Of a stretch of 61,668 nucleotides of DNA, positions 48,995 through 57,409 are shown one piece after another. Origin of the DNA: Avimonas intestinalis (GTDB lineage Bacteria > Bacillota > Clostridia > Oscillospirales > Acutalibacteraceae); the NCBI GenBank assembly GCA_904380375.1, contig CAJFID010000012.1, positions 1 through 61,668 of the forward strand, in the 5' to 3' direction. Position 1 is the first letter of the stretch. Each line of letters starts with the position of its first letter. A program made the translations under genes and the position numbers. The notes beneath the pieces are model-generated. The model was not told the origin of the DNA. It saw only the letters and a program-made list of their open reading frames with translations, and searched no databases.

Positions 48995-50206
48995 TTACCG
49001 GCCAAAGAGCCGGTGGATCAGAGTGCAGCCCTCCGGGACATAATTCCCGGCGTCGCGGGCGGCCTTCTCGGTGAAGGGGGAAGCGCCCGGCCCGGCGGAG
49101 CCGTCGCTGGCATAGAGCAGGTAAGGCACCGGGGCGGCGGTGTGGGTGCGGATGGTGAGCGGGGTGGGATGGTCCGGTAGCACCATGATGCGGAAATCCC
49201 CCATGCCCTTCATCGCTTCCAGCAGAGGGGCCAGGACCCGGCGGTCGATTTCCTCAATCGCCTTGACCTTGTTTTCCGCCTCCCCGCGGTGGCCGCATTC
49301 GTCCGGGGCCTCAAGATGGACGTAGACGAAATCCTGCCCACGCCGGAGCTCCGCGATCGCGGCAGCGGTTTTGCCTTCAAAATTGGTATCGATGTACCCG
49401 GTCGCGCCCTCCACGTCGCAGACGGCCATCCCCGCGATCCGCCCGATCCCCTTGATCAGGTCAACCGCCGAGACGACGGAGGCGCTGACGCCGAACCGTT
49501 CCCGGTAATTTTGCAGGCGGGGCCGTTTGCCCTGTCCCCACAGCCAGATCGCGTTGGCCGGATTGAGCCCTTGCGCGGCCCGCTGCCGGTTGACGGGATG
49601 GTCTTTTAGGAGGTCATAGCTTTTCCGCATCATGGCAAGCAGCGGGGCGGCGTCGGGGTGGAGGGGGAGGTATTCCCCGATCACCCGGCCGGTGATGTCA
49701 TGGGGCGGGGTGATTTTGCCCAGCGCGGTTTTCCCGCCGTGCCACACCATGCAGTGGCGGTAGGCGGTGCCGGTGTAGAAATCGAATTCCCCGCCCCCAA
49801 ACGCCTGCTGCACCGTGCGCAGGATTTCATCCGCTTGTGCGGTATGGATGTCCCCCGCGCAGTAATCAAGGATCGTCTTTTTTTCGTATTCCTCGTCGTC
49901 CGACAGGGTGACGAGGTTGCAGCGGAAGGCCACGTCGTCGTCCGCCAGGTCAATGCCGATGTTGGCCGCCTCTAAGGGCGAACGGCCGGTGTAGCATTCC
50001 CGTGTATCGTAGCCCATGACGGTGAGGTTGGCTACGTCGCTGCCGGGGGACATCCCCTCCTGCACCGTGCGGACCGTGCCCACTTCCCCGTGGGCCGCCA
50101 GCCAGTCCATGGCGGGCTTTTCCGCCAGCTCCATCGGCGTGCGCCCGCCCAGCGCGGGGCAGGGGACGTCCGCCATCCCGTCGCAGAGTACGATGGCATA
50201 TTTCAT
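48995..50206 (-). CDS. apgM: Cofactor-independent phosphoglycerate mutase, archaeal type
   Basis: 403-residue alkaline-phosphatase-superfamily enzyme interconverting 3- and 2-phosphoglycerate. MKYAIVLCDGMADVP (metal Asp), GSDVANLTVMGYD (catalytic Ser), YVHLEAPDECGHRGE (metal Asp/His) and VLPDHPTPLTIRTHTAAPVPY (core DHPTPLTIRTH) are clear. This form often accompanies homoserine kinase-like (ThrB2) genes, which are absent here. Minus-strand single gene with a -10 (50299-50304) upstream. Confidence 0.94.
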   Translation of the reverse strand: MKYAIVLCDGMADVPCPALGGRTPMELAEKPAMDWLAAHGEVGTVRTVQEGMSPGSDVANLTVMGYDTRECYTGRSPLEAANIGIDLADDDVAFRCNLVTLSDDEEYEKKTILDYCAGDIHTAQADEILRTVQQAFGGGEFDFYTGTAYRHCMVWHGGKTALGKITPPHDITGRVIGEYLPLHPDAAPLLAMMRKSYDLLKDHPVNRQRAAQGLNPANAIWLWGQGKRPRLQNYRERFGVSASVVSAVDLIKGIGRIAGMAVCDVEGATGYIDTNFEGKTAAAIAELRRGQDFVYVHLEAPDECGHRGEAENKVKAIEEIDRRVLAPLLEAMKGMGDFRIMVLPDHPTPLTIRTHTAAPVPYLLYASDGSAGPGASPFTEKAARDAGNYVPEGCTLIHRLFGR

Positions 50207-50557
50207 TGTGCATTCTCCTTTATTTCACCGGGCGGTTCCCTCCGGCCCGCATACCGCCGCTTTCGGGATTGTGCCGTTTTCCGGGTATTCCACCGACCAT
50301 TATAGCAGAAACCCGGAAAAAGCAAACGCTTTTTTCCGACTTTCTTCTTTTTTCTCTGCCTTTTCCCGGTTTTTCCCTTCCTTTTTTGCGGAGGATCCGT
50401 TATACTGAGGATAACAACAATATCCGGGCCATCCGGTAAATCCCGCTTTCCTGGTTCCTCTTTTTTCTCTTTTTCTGCGCCGCCCTTTTCAAAAAAGGCG
50501 GCTTCCGTGGACGAAGGACACCGACGTTCCTTAAGGGACAGAAATGGAGGGATGGAT
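50207..50557. other. Divergent intergenic region between apgM and galactokinase-like gene
   Basis: 351 bp. The minus strand has a TATAAT -10 (50299-50304) for apgM with a poor -35. The plus strand has a TATACT-like hexamer (50401-50406) with no good -35. A pyrimidine-rich stretch lies at 50335-50400. No additional gene is seen. Confidence 0.45.
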
Positions 50558-51838
50558 ATGGCGATTGGTATGCGGCCGCTGCGGTGTGATACGGCGGAGG
50601 TACGCGCCTGCCGGCGCTTTTCGGAGGTGTACGACGAGCCGAAAAAGGCGGTGCACAGGGCATGCCAGGCAGCGATGGGGCTGTACGAGCATTTTGGCCC
50701 CGGCGGCTTCCGGCTGTTCAGCGCGCCCGGCCGGGCGGAGCTCGGGGGGAGCCATACCGACCACAACCGCGGCTTGGGCCTGGCTGCCGCCGTCCAGGCG
50801 GATATCCTGGCCGCCGCCCGGCCGACGGCGGAGCCGGTGGTGCGGCTGCACTCCCAGGGCTATTATACCGACGTCATTGATTTGACCGACCTGGCCCCCC
50901 GGCCGGAGGAACGCTGCCATTCCGCCTCCCTGATCCGTGGGATTGCTGCCGGCTTCCGGGAGCGGGGGCTGGCCATGGGCGGCTTTGACGCGTTCACGGT
51001 TTCGCAGGTGCCCCGCGGCGCCGGGGTGTCGAGCTCCGCCGCGTTTGAGGTGCTGGTGGCGAGCATCTTCAACGGCCTGTACAACGGCGGGGCCTTGGAC
51101 GCCGTGGCCGTGGCCCGGATTGCGCAGGAAGCGGAAAACCGCTATTTCGGAAAGCCAAGCGGCATTATGGACCAGGCGGCCTGCGCGGCGGGCGGCTGCC
51201 TGGCGCTGGATTTTGCGTCCCCGGCCGCACCGCAGGCCCTGCGGCTCCCCGCCCGTTTTGAAGAATGGGGGCTGCGGCTCTGCGCTGTCAACACTGGGGG
51301 CAGCCATACCGATTTGACCCAGGATTTTGCCGCCTGCCGGATGGAGATGGAAGAGACCGCCCGTTTCTTCGGCGGGGAGACGCTGCGGGATATCCCGCGG
51401 GATCAGGTGGAGGACGCCCTGCCGGCCCTCCGCCGTGCGGTCGGCGACCGTGCGGTGCTCCGTGCGCTGCATTTTTACGAGGAAAACGACCGGGTGCAGC
51501 GGCAATGCGCCGCCTTGCAGCGGGGGGACGCCGCGGCCTACCTGGCCCAGGTGGCTGCGTCGGGGCGTTCCTGCCAGGAGTTGCTGCAAAACGTCTCGCC
51601 GCCGCAGACGCCGCGGGAACAGGGGCCGGCTCTGGCCCTGGCGCTGACCGAGCGCTTCCTGGGGCGGGAGGGGGCATGGCGGATCCAGGGGGGCGGCTTT
51701 GCGGGGACCATCCAAGCCTACGTCCCGGCCTCCCGGCTAGAGGCGTACCGGCGGTATATGGAGGGCGTGTTCGGCCAGGGCTGCTTCCACGTCCTGTCCG
51801 TCCGGGAGACGGGCGCGACTGAGCTGGAGGCGGAATAG
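50558..51838 (+). CDS. Galactokinase-family (GHMP) sugar kinase
   Basis: 426-residue GHMP kinase. The signature region reads APGRAELGGSHTDHNRG where classical GalK has GRVNLIGEHTDYNGG: Arg and Asp are conserved but the sugar-contacting Glu is Ser. The ATP loop (VPRGAGVSSSAAFEVLVA) and catalytic Asp (SGIMDQ) are present, and the C-terminal GGGFAGTIQAYVP matches motif 3. It is likely an active kinase, but substrate could be galactose or another sugar. No galT or galE follows. ATG 50558 has the correct distance from GGAGGG. Confidence 0.85.
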   Translation: MAIGMRPLRCDTAEVRACRRFSEVYDEPKKAVHRACQAAMGLYEHFGPGGFRLFSAPGRAELGGSHTDHNRGLGLAAAVQADILAAARPTAEPVVRLHSQGYYTDVIDLTDLAPRPEERCHSASLIRGIAAGFRERGLAMGGFDAFTVSQVPRGAGVSSSAAFEVLVASIFNGLYNGGALDAVAVARIAQEAENRYFGKPSGIMDQAACAAGGCLALDFASPAAPQALRLPARFEEWGLRLCAVNTGGSHTDLTQDFAACRMEMEETARFFGGETLRDIPRDQVEDALPALRRAVGDRAVLRALHFYEENDRVQRQCAALQRGDAAAYLAQVAASGRSCQELLQNVSPPQTPREQGPALALALTERFLGREGAWRIQGGGFAGTIQAYVPASRLEAYRRYMEGVFGQGCFHVLSVRETGATELEAE

Positions 51839-51929
51839 CGGGACGACGGCAGGATGCGCTTATGCGGCAGCTCCCGGAGCCGCATGCTTTCCCCCTGCGG
51901 CCTGCCATCCGGCGGGCCGCTTTAATCAT

Positions 51930-52225
51930 TGGTATCACCGGGAGACGCCTTTTCTATGGCTTAAAAAAATCCGGAACAGCTTGCTTATGGCCCGCGCCGG
52001 CTCCATCGGCTTGTCTGACGGCATCGTGTATGTGGCAGTTCTTTTTTGGGTATGCCCGACTTGGTATCGCTGAAATATTTATTCCTTTTGACTGTGCTGC
52101 CTCATATGGTAACGCCGTTGGCGGCGTTTCTCGTCGGCTTGCCGATTAAAATCGCAATGCGCGGGGGAAGACAAAGGGCTGATGCCTTGCGGTACGGCTT
52201 GAAGCCGCAAGGGGCCAAAGGAAGC
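51930..52225 (+). pseudogene. Frameshifted partial copy of the 12-kb small membrane protein gene
   Basis: DNA from about 51930 to 52225 aligns with 12195-12480, covering the C-terminal half of the membrane protein plus ~35 bp of 3' flank. At least two one-base deletions break the frame: one T missing before the A7 run (51960-51970) and one base missing in the TTTTTT run near 52040. The C-terminal peptide YLFLLTVLPHMVTPLAAFLVGLPIKIAMR is nevertheless recognisable (core VTPLAAFLVGLPIKIAMR). The N-terminal half and the start are missing. Confidence 0.85.
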
Positions 52226-52393
52226 AGCCGTGCGGATGTCCGCAGGGCGGCCGCTGAAATATCCGGCGGAGAGCGCGTTGCCGGAGTCACGCCCATCCGG
52301 CTCCCGTCTCTTCCAAGGAGGGCGCGCGGAGGGCGTTTCGCCGCTATTGCCGTCCCCAAAAATCCAAGAGCCTTATTCCGCCGATTTTCGCGC

Positions 52394-52422
52394 TTGCAAA
52401 AGCAAGGCACGTATATTACAAT
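52394..52422 (+). promoter_or_regulatory. Promoter of the small membrane gene at 52518
   Basis: TTGCAA, 17-bp spacer, TACAAT. Confidence 0.7.
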
Positions 52423-52517
52423 AAAGGCTAGGACGGCCAGCCGCAGAAGGGCCGTTCCCAAGCCTTATCAACCGGGCTTTGCCTAAAACCGGTATCTGTG
52501 GAGAAATGAGGGGGAAT

Positions 52518-52955
52518 ATGCCGTTGCTCAATATTGTACCCGCGGCCGGGGAGGCAGTCTCTGCGCCTGATGGCTCCCGAACTTCGGCGAGTATGCTCTT
52601 TGCCTGCTGGGCGATCGTGGTCGTCCTGCTGGCTATGGTGATTATTTTCCTGCGGGCGAGGAAAAAGGAATATGCCGTGGCGATCCTCCCGCTGCTGATC
52701 GCCCCGGTGGTCCATATTTTCAGCGGCGTTGCAGCGAAATGGCTTGATACGGCGGTTCCGCTGACGGCGGGACAGCTCCGGGTGATCATTGACCTGACGG
52801 CGGGGCTGATCTCCTGCCTGCTGCTGGGCCTGGCCTCCCGCGGGATTGCGGATAGGCGGACGCGCAACGGCTTTTTCTGGTGCTGCGCCGGCTTTGTGGT
52901 GGTTTTGACCTTGGTGCTGGTGACCAATACGCTGACCGCGATTGCCCGTGCGTAG
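52518..52955 (+). CDS. Small four-TM membrane protein of unknown function
   Basis: 145 residues with hydrophobic segments near 25-45, 55-72, 88-105 and 118-138, separated by short Arg/Lys-bearing loops. No family is recognised and no signature residues stand out. The ATG at 52518 follows GAGGGGG; the longer TTG-started frame is less likely. Own promoter and terminator. Confidence 0.7.
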   Translation: MPLLNIVPAAGEAVSAPDGSRTSASMLFACWAIVVVLLAMVIIFLRARKKEYAVAILPLLIAPVVHIFSGVAAKWLDTAVPLTAGQLRVIIDLTAGLISCLLLGLASRGIADRRTRNGFFWCCAGFVVVLTLVLVTNTLTAIARA

Positions 52956-52983
52956 GCTTTCGTGGAAAGCCAATAACAATCCG

Positions 52984-53018
52984 AAAGAGGGGCCGTTTTG
53001 CGGCCCCTCTTTTCTTTG
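52984..53018 (+). terminator. Terminator after the 52518 gene
   Basis: AAAGAGGGGCCG arm, TTTTG loop, CGGCCCCTCTTT arm, then TCTTT. Confidence 0.9.
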
Positions 53019-53138
53019 CCTACGTGCAGCCCTGCGCATGCGTTGCCGGAAAGAATCCGAACAGATAGCGCCCCGCGTTGTCGCCTCTGCCTGCGGAACC
53101 CGCTGTCCGCGGGGTGAGGAATTAAAAACATGCAACAA

Positions 53139-53158
53139 ATATGAATAATTATTCATAT
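53139..53158. promoter_or_regulatory. ARG box (arginine repressor operator)
   Basis: Perfect 20-bp palindrome ATATGAATAATTATTCATAT matching the ArgR/AhrC consensus. A weaker core, CATAATTATA at 53268-53277, lies 12 bp before the argG -35; ArgR hexamers usually bind paired boxes. Confidence 0.85.
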
Positions 53159-53289
53159 TATACAAAGAAACTTGAATAAGAAGGAGCGGGGATGAGGAAA
53201 GCGTGTAATAGAAAAATGCGCCGATATCTCCCGGCTTTGTACAGGATGCCAAAATTGCATAGATAAGCATAATTATACGAAGAAAGGGC

Positions 53290-53318
53290 TTGAAAACCGG
53301 AAAGCGCAGGTCTATAAT
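53290..53318 (+). promoter_or_regulatory. arg cluster promoter
   Basis: TTGAAA, 17-bp spacer, TATAAT; about 50 bp before the argG start. Confidence 0.85.
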
Positions 53319-53371
53319 AAGGGCATTGATAAAAGCGCGGGCGGATGCCGCGATGAAAGGATGCGTTTTGC

Positions 53372-54586
53372 ATGGATCAGCAGATCAAAAAAGTGGTACT
53401 GGCGTATTCGGGCGGGTTGGATACTTCAATCATCATTCCGTGGCTGAAAGAAAATTACAACAACTGCGAGGTTATCGCCGTGGCGGCCGACGTTGGGCAG
53501 GGCAAGGAGCTCTCCGGCCTGCAGGAAAAAGCGATCAAGACCGGCGCCTCCAAGCTGTACATTGAGGACCTGCGCAAGGAATTCGTGGAGGATTTTATCT
53601 TCCCGACCCTCAAGGCCGGCGCGGTGTATGAAAACCAGTACCTGCTGGGCACCTCCTTCGCTCGGCCGATCATCGCGAAGCGGCTGGTGGAAATCGCTAA
53701 GGCGGAGGGCGCGGACGCCATTGCCCACGGCTGCACCGGCAAAGGCAACGACCAGGTCCGGTTTGAGCTGGCGATCAAGGCCTTCGCCCCCAAGATGAAG
53801 ATCATCGCTCCCTGGCGGATCTGGGACCTCAAGTCCCGCGACGAGGAGATCGACTACGCCGAGGCGCACAACATCCCGCTGGCCATTACCCGGGAGACCA
53901 ACTATTCCAAGGACAAGAACCTGTGGCACCTCTCCCATGAGGGCCTTGACCTTGAGAATCCGGCCAACGAGCCGAAGTACGACGAGATCCTTGAGATGGG
54001 CGTTTCCCCTGAAAAGGCGCCGGACAAGGCGACCTACATCACCCTGACCTTTGAAAAGGGCATCCCGGTGGCGCTGGACGGCGTGAAGATGGACGGCGTC
54101 ACCCTGATTGAAAAGCTCAATGAGGTCGGCGGCGCGAATGGGATCGGCATCGTCGATATGGTGGAAAACCGGCTGGTCGGCATGAAGAGCCGCGGTGTGT
54201 ACGAGACCCCGGGCGGGACGATCCTGTACAAGGCGCACGACGCGCTGGAGACGATCTGCCTGGACCGGGACACCCAGCATTATAAGCAGCAGATGGTCGC
54301 CGGCAAGTTCAGCGAGCTGGTGTACTACGGCCAGTGGTTTACCCCCCTGCGGGAAGCGCTCTCCGCCTTTGTGGACAGCACCCAGGAGCATGTGACCGGC
54401 GAAGTCAAGCTCAAGCTGTACAAGGGCAATATGATCCTGGCGTCCTTGACCTCCCCCTACTCCCTCTACGACGAGGAGATCGCGACCTTTGACGAGGACG
54501 ACGTGTACGACCAGAAGGATTCCCAGGGCTTTATCAACCTCTTCGGCCTGCCGATCAAGGTCCAGGCGATGAAGCAGGGGCGGTAA
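53372..54586 (+). CDS. argG: Argininosuccinate synthase
   Basis: 404-residue enzyme joining citrulline and aspartate with ATP. The PP-loop VVLAYSGGLDTSIIIPWL is at the N-terminus and HGCTGKGNDQVRFE in the middle; GQWFTPLREALSAF and the C-terminal region are full length. First gene of the arg cluster, behind an ARG box and a strong promoter. A hairpin at 54710-54745 lies before argH, so readthrough or a second signal may adjust downstream expression. Confidence 0.97.
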   Translation: MDQQIKKVVLAYSGGLDTSIIIPWLKENYNNCEVIAVAADVGQGKELSGLQEKAIKTGASKLYIEDLRKEFVEDFIFPTLKAGAVYENQYLLGTSFARPIIAKRLVEIAKAEGADAIAHGCTGKGNDQVRFELAIKAFAPKMKIIAPWRIWDLKSRDEEIDYAEAHNIPLAITRETNYSKDKNLWHLSHEGLDLENPANEPKYDEILEMGVSPEKAPDKATYITLTFEKGIPVALDGVKMDGVTLIEKLNEVGGANGIGIVDMVENRLVGMKSRGVYETPGGTILYKAHDALETICLDRDTQHYKQQMVAGKFSELVYYGQWFTPLREALSAFVDSTQEHVTGEVKLKLYKGNMILASLTSPYSLYDEEIATFDEDDVYDQKDSQGFINLFGLPIKVQAMKQGR

Positions 54587-54709
54587 GAAGCCCGGGCAGG
54601 CCCGCGGTCTCTGTTTTTGGGGCGGGGCTGCTAAGCCGGAGCTTGGGCCCGCGCTTTCCCCTTGCGGGGGGTGCCGGGCAAAAGCCGAGGGGTTTCAAAG
54701 AAAAACAAG

Positions 54710-54745
54710 CGGCAGGGGACGGTTCGCCGTTGCCCTGCCGGCCTT
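54710..54745 (+). terminator. Hairpin between argG and argH, possible attenuator
   Basis: CGGCAGGG-GACGG, TTCG loop, CCGTT-GCCCTGCCG, followed by a CCTTCTTTCC tail. The T-run is weak, so partial termination is more likely than a full stop. Confidence 0.55.
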
Positions 54746-54806
54746 CTTTCCATCATAACAGCGCGGCGGCGGGTTTCCCGGCGGGCGCAGAAAGCGGGGG
54801 AAACCG

Positions 54807-56189
54807 ATGCAACCAATGAAACTTTGGGCCGGGCGGTTTCAAAAGGAACTCGATAAGAAAACCAACGACTTCAATTCGTCCATCGCCTTTGATTCCCGGA
54901 TGGCCGAGGAGGATATCCTGGGCAGCATGGCGCACGCCGCGATGCTGGCCCGGCAGGGGATTCTTTCCGACGCCGACGGCCAGGCGATCCGGGACGGGCT
55001 GGCGGGGATCCTGGCCGACCTGAAATCCGGGGCGCTGGCGATTGACCCGGACGCGGAGGACATCCACACCTTTGTCGAAGGGGAGCTCACCGCCCGCATC
55101 GGGGACGCCGGCAAGCGGCTGCATACCGGGCGGAGCCGCAACGACCAGGTCGCCCTGGACGACCGGCTGTACCTCCGCTCCCTGGCGGGGCCGCTGCGGG
55201 CCCAGCTCACCGAGCTGATCGGGGTGCTCTGCAATAAGGCGGAGGAATACGCCGGCGCAGTGATGCCGGGGTATACCCACCTCCAGCGGGCGCAGCCGAT
55301 CACCTTCGGCCACCACCTGATGGCCTATGCCGAAATGCTCCTGCGGGATATCGGGCGGCTGGACGACGCGGTCAAGCGGATGAACGTGTCCCCCCTGGGC
55401 AGCGGGGCGCTGGCCTCGACCACCTACCCGCTGGACCGGGAGGCCGTGGCGAAGGAGCTGGCGATGGACGGGGTGACCAACAACTCCCTGGACGGGGTTT
55501 CGGACCGGGATTTCTGCATCGAGCTTTCGGCGGCCCTCTCGCTGGTCATGGTGCACCTCTCCCGCTTTTCGGAGGAGATCATCCTCTGGTGCTCGTGGGA
55601 GTTTAAGTTCATTGAGCTGGACGACGCGTTCTCCACCGGCTCGTCGATCATGCCGCAGAAGAAAAACCCCGATATCGCCGAATTGGTGCGGGGCAAGGCC
55701 GGGCGGGTGTTCGGCGACCTGATGGCCCTCCTGACCGTGATGAAGGGGCTTCCCCTGGCGTACAACAAGGATATGCAGGAGGATAAGGAAGCGGTGTTTG
55801 ACGCGTTTGACACGGTCAAGATGTGCCTGACCGCCTTTATCCCGATGATTGACACCATGCGGGTGCTGCCCGAAAATATGCGCAGGGCGGCGGCCGGCGG
55901 CTTCATCAACGCCACCGACTGCGCGGATTACCTGGTGGGCAAAGGGCTTCCCTTCCGGGATGCGTATAAGGCGACCGGCACGCTGGTGGCGGCTTGCATT
56001 GAAAAGGGCTTGACCCTGGAAACCCTGCCGCTTGAGGACTACCGCGCGGTCTGCCCCCTGTTTGACGAAGGGGTGTACGAGGCGATCAACCTGGACCGCT
56101 GCGTGGCGTTGCGCCGGGTGTACGGCGGCCCCGCGCCGGAAAACGTGCGGGCCCAGGTGAAGCGGGTGCGGGCGGTCATCGGCGGATAA
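54807..56189 (+). CDS. argH: Argininosuccinate lyase
   Basis: 460-residue fumarase/aspartase-superfamily enzyme releasing arginine and fumarate. MKLWAGRFQKELD at the N-terminus, HTGRSRNDQVALD, and the signature loop GSSIMPQKKNPD with catalytic Ser are present. ATG 54807 is taken for spacing to GGGGGAA; the conserved region begins three residues later. About 220 bp after argG. Confidence 0.97.
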   Translation: MQPMKLWAGRFQKELDKKTNDFNSSIAFDSRMAEEDILGSMAHAAMLARQGILSDADGQAIRDGLAGILADLKSGALAIDPDAEDIHTFVEGELTARIGDAGKRLHTGRSRNDQVALDDRLYLRSLAGPLRAQLTELIGVLCNKAEEYAGAVMPGYTHLQRAQPITFGHHLMAYAEMLLRDIGRLDDAVKRMNVSPLGSGALASTTYPLDREAVAKELAMDGVTNNSLDGVSDRDFCIELSAALSLVMVHLSRFSEEIILWCSWEFKFIELDDAFSTGSSIMPQKKNPDIAELVRGKAGRVFGDLMALLTVMKGLPLAYNKDMQEDKEAVFDAFDTVKMCLTAFIPMIDTMRVLPENMRRAAAGGFINATDCADYLVGKGLPFRDAYKATGTLVAACIEKGLTLETLPLEDYRAVCPLFDEGVYEAINLDRCVALRRVYGGPAPENVRAQVKRVRAVIGG

Positions 56190-56281
56190 ACCCCGCGGAG
56201 GGAGGAGGCCGTTCAGGCGTCTCTTGGACGTGGGAACGGCCGGTTTGCCGAAGCGGACAAAGGCGGAAAGGGACGAGAAAC

Positions 56282-57319
56282 ATGACAATACAAGCGGGAA
56301 TCCTGGGGGCTACTGGCTACGCCGGGGTGGAGCTGGCGCGGCTGCTGCTCCGCCATCCGGCGGCCAAGCTGGCGGCGGTGGGCTCGGTTTCCTTTGAAGG
56401 GCAGAAGCTGTACGACGTGTACCCCTCCCTGCGGGGGCTGTGCGAGCTGGAATGCGAGGATGCCGGTGCGGTGATCGCCGGGAGCGACGTGGTGTTCGCC
56501 GCCCTGCCGCACGGGCTTTCCCAGGATACGGCGGCCGAATGCGTCAAGGCGGGGAAGAAATTCATCGACCTGGGTGCCGATTTCCGGCTGGACGACCCGG
56601 CGGAATACGAAAAGTGGTACGGCTGCGAATACCAATACCCGGCGCTGCACAAGCAGGCGGTTTACGGCCTGCCGGAGCTGTTCCGGGAAGAGATCCGCGG
56701 CAAATCGGTGGTCGGCAACCCCGGCTGCTACCCGACCAGCATCGCGCTGGGGCTGGCCCCGGCGCTGCGGGCCGGCCTGGTGGAGCCGCAGGGCATCGTC
56801 ATCGACTCCAAGTCCGGGGTGACGGGGTCGGGCCGGAAGACCACCCAGGGCACCCATTACCCCGAATGCAACGAAGCGTTTTCGGCCTATAAGGTGGCGG
56901 CCCACCGCCATACCCCCGAAATCGAGCAAACCTTAAGCAAGGCGGCGGGGGAGAAGGCGACCGTAACCTTCGTGCCCCATCTGCTCCCGGTCAACCGGGG
57001 GATCCTTTCGACCATCTACGCCCGCTTCAAGCCGGGCGCGACGCTGGGGGCCGCCCGCGCGGTGTATGAGGAGACGTATCGGAACGAGCGGTTCGTCCGG
57101 GTGCTCCCCCAGGGGACCGGGGTGGATATCCGCAGCGTCAAATGCTCGAATTACTGCGATATCCAGCTTTACGCGGACGAGCACACCGGCCTGCTGATCG
57201 TGACCTCGGTGATTGACAACATGGTCAAGGGCGCGGCGGGGCAGGCGATCCAGAATATGAACCTGCTCTTCGGCCTGCCGGAGGAAACCGGCATTGACAT
57301 GATCCCCATGGCGTTTTAG
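56282..57319 (+). CDS. argC: N-acetyl-gamma-glutamyl-phosphate reductase
   Basis: 345-residue NADPH-dependent reductase of the acetylated ornithine pathway. The Rossmann motif GILGATGYAGVELARLLLRHP is at the N-terminus and the catalytic Cys is in GNPGCYPTS. KSGVTGSGRK and HRHTPEIEQ follow. Length typical. Precedes the membrane-argJ open frame by 90 bp. Confidence 0.97.
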   Translation: MTIQAGILGATGYAGVELARLLLRHPAAKLAAVGSVSFEGQKLYDVYPSLRGLCELECEDAGAVIAGSDVVFAALPHGLSQDTAAECVKAGKKFIDLGADFRLDDPAEYEKWYGCEYQYPALHKQAVYGLPELFREEIRGKSVVGNPGCYPTSIALGLAPALRAGLVEPQGIVIDSKSGVTGSGRKTTQGTHYPECNEAFSAYKVAAHRHTPEIEQTLSKAAGEKATVTFVPHLLPVNRGILSTIYARFKPGATLGAARAVYEETYRNERFVRVLPQGTGVDIRSVKCSNYCDIQLYADEHTGLLIVTSVIDNMVKGAAGQAIQNMNLLFGLPEETGIDMIPMAF

Positions 57320-57409
57320 CGGCCCTTTTGCGGCCGTCCTCAAGCGGCCCGTTTCCCGCCGCTTCCATGGCGGCGGGCGGGGCCGGCAGCTTTTGATGGA
57401 GGAAGTTGG

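Larger units (their letters stand above)
51839..52517. other. Gene-poor region holding a pseudogene and promoter
   Basis: 679 bp with a decayed partial copy of the 11.96-kb membrane gene (51930-52225), about 160 bp of GC-rich sequence with nothing recognisable, and the promoter at 52394-52422. Frames running through here are shadows or frameshifted remnants. Confidence 0.6.
53019..53371. other. argG upstream regulatory region
   Basis: 353 bp, markedly AT-richer than the surroundings from 53120 to 53280. It carries the ARG box (53139-53158), a degenerate second box (53265-53280) and the argG promoter (53290-53318). No gene is seen. Confidence 0.7.

Noticed and set aside
50203..50766. 187-codon minus-strand frame upstream of apgM
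   Set aside because: It overlaps the galactokinase-like start and the divergent promoter region, is highly basic/low complexity and has no family resemblance.
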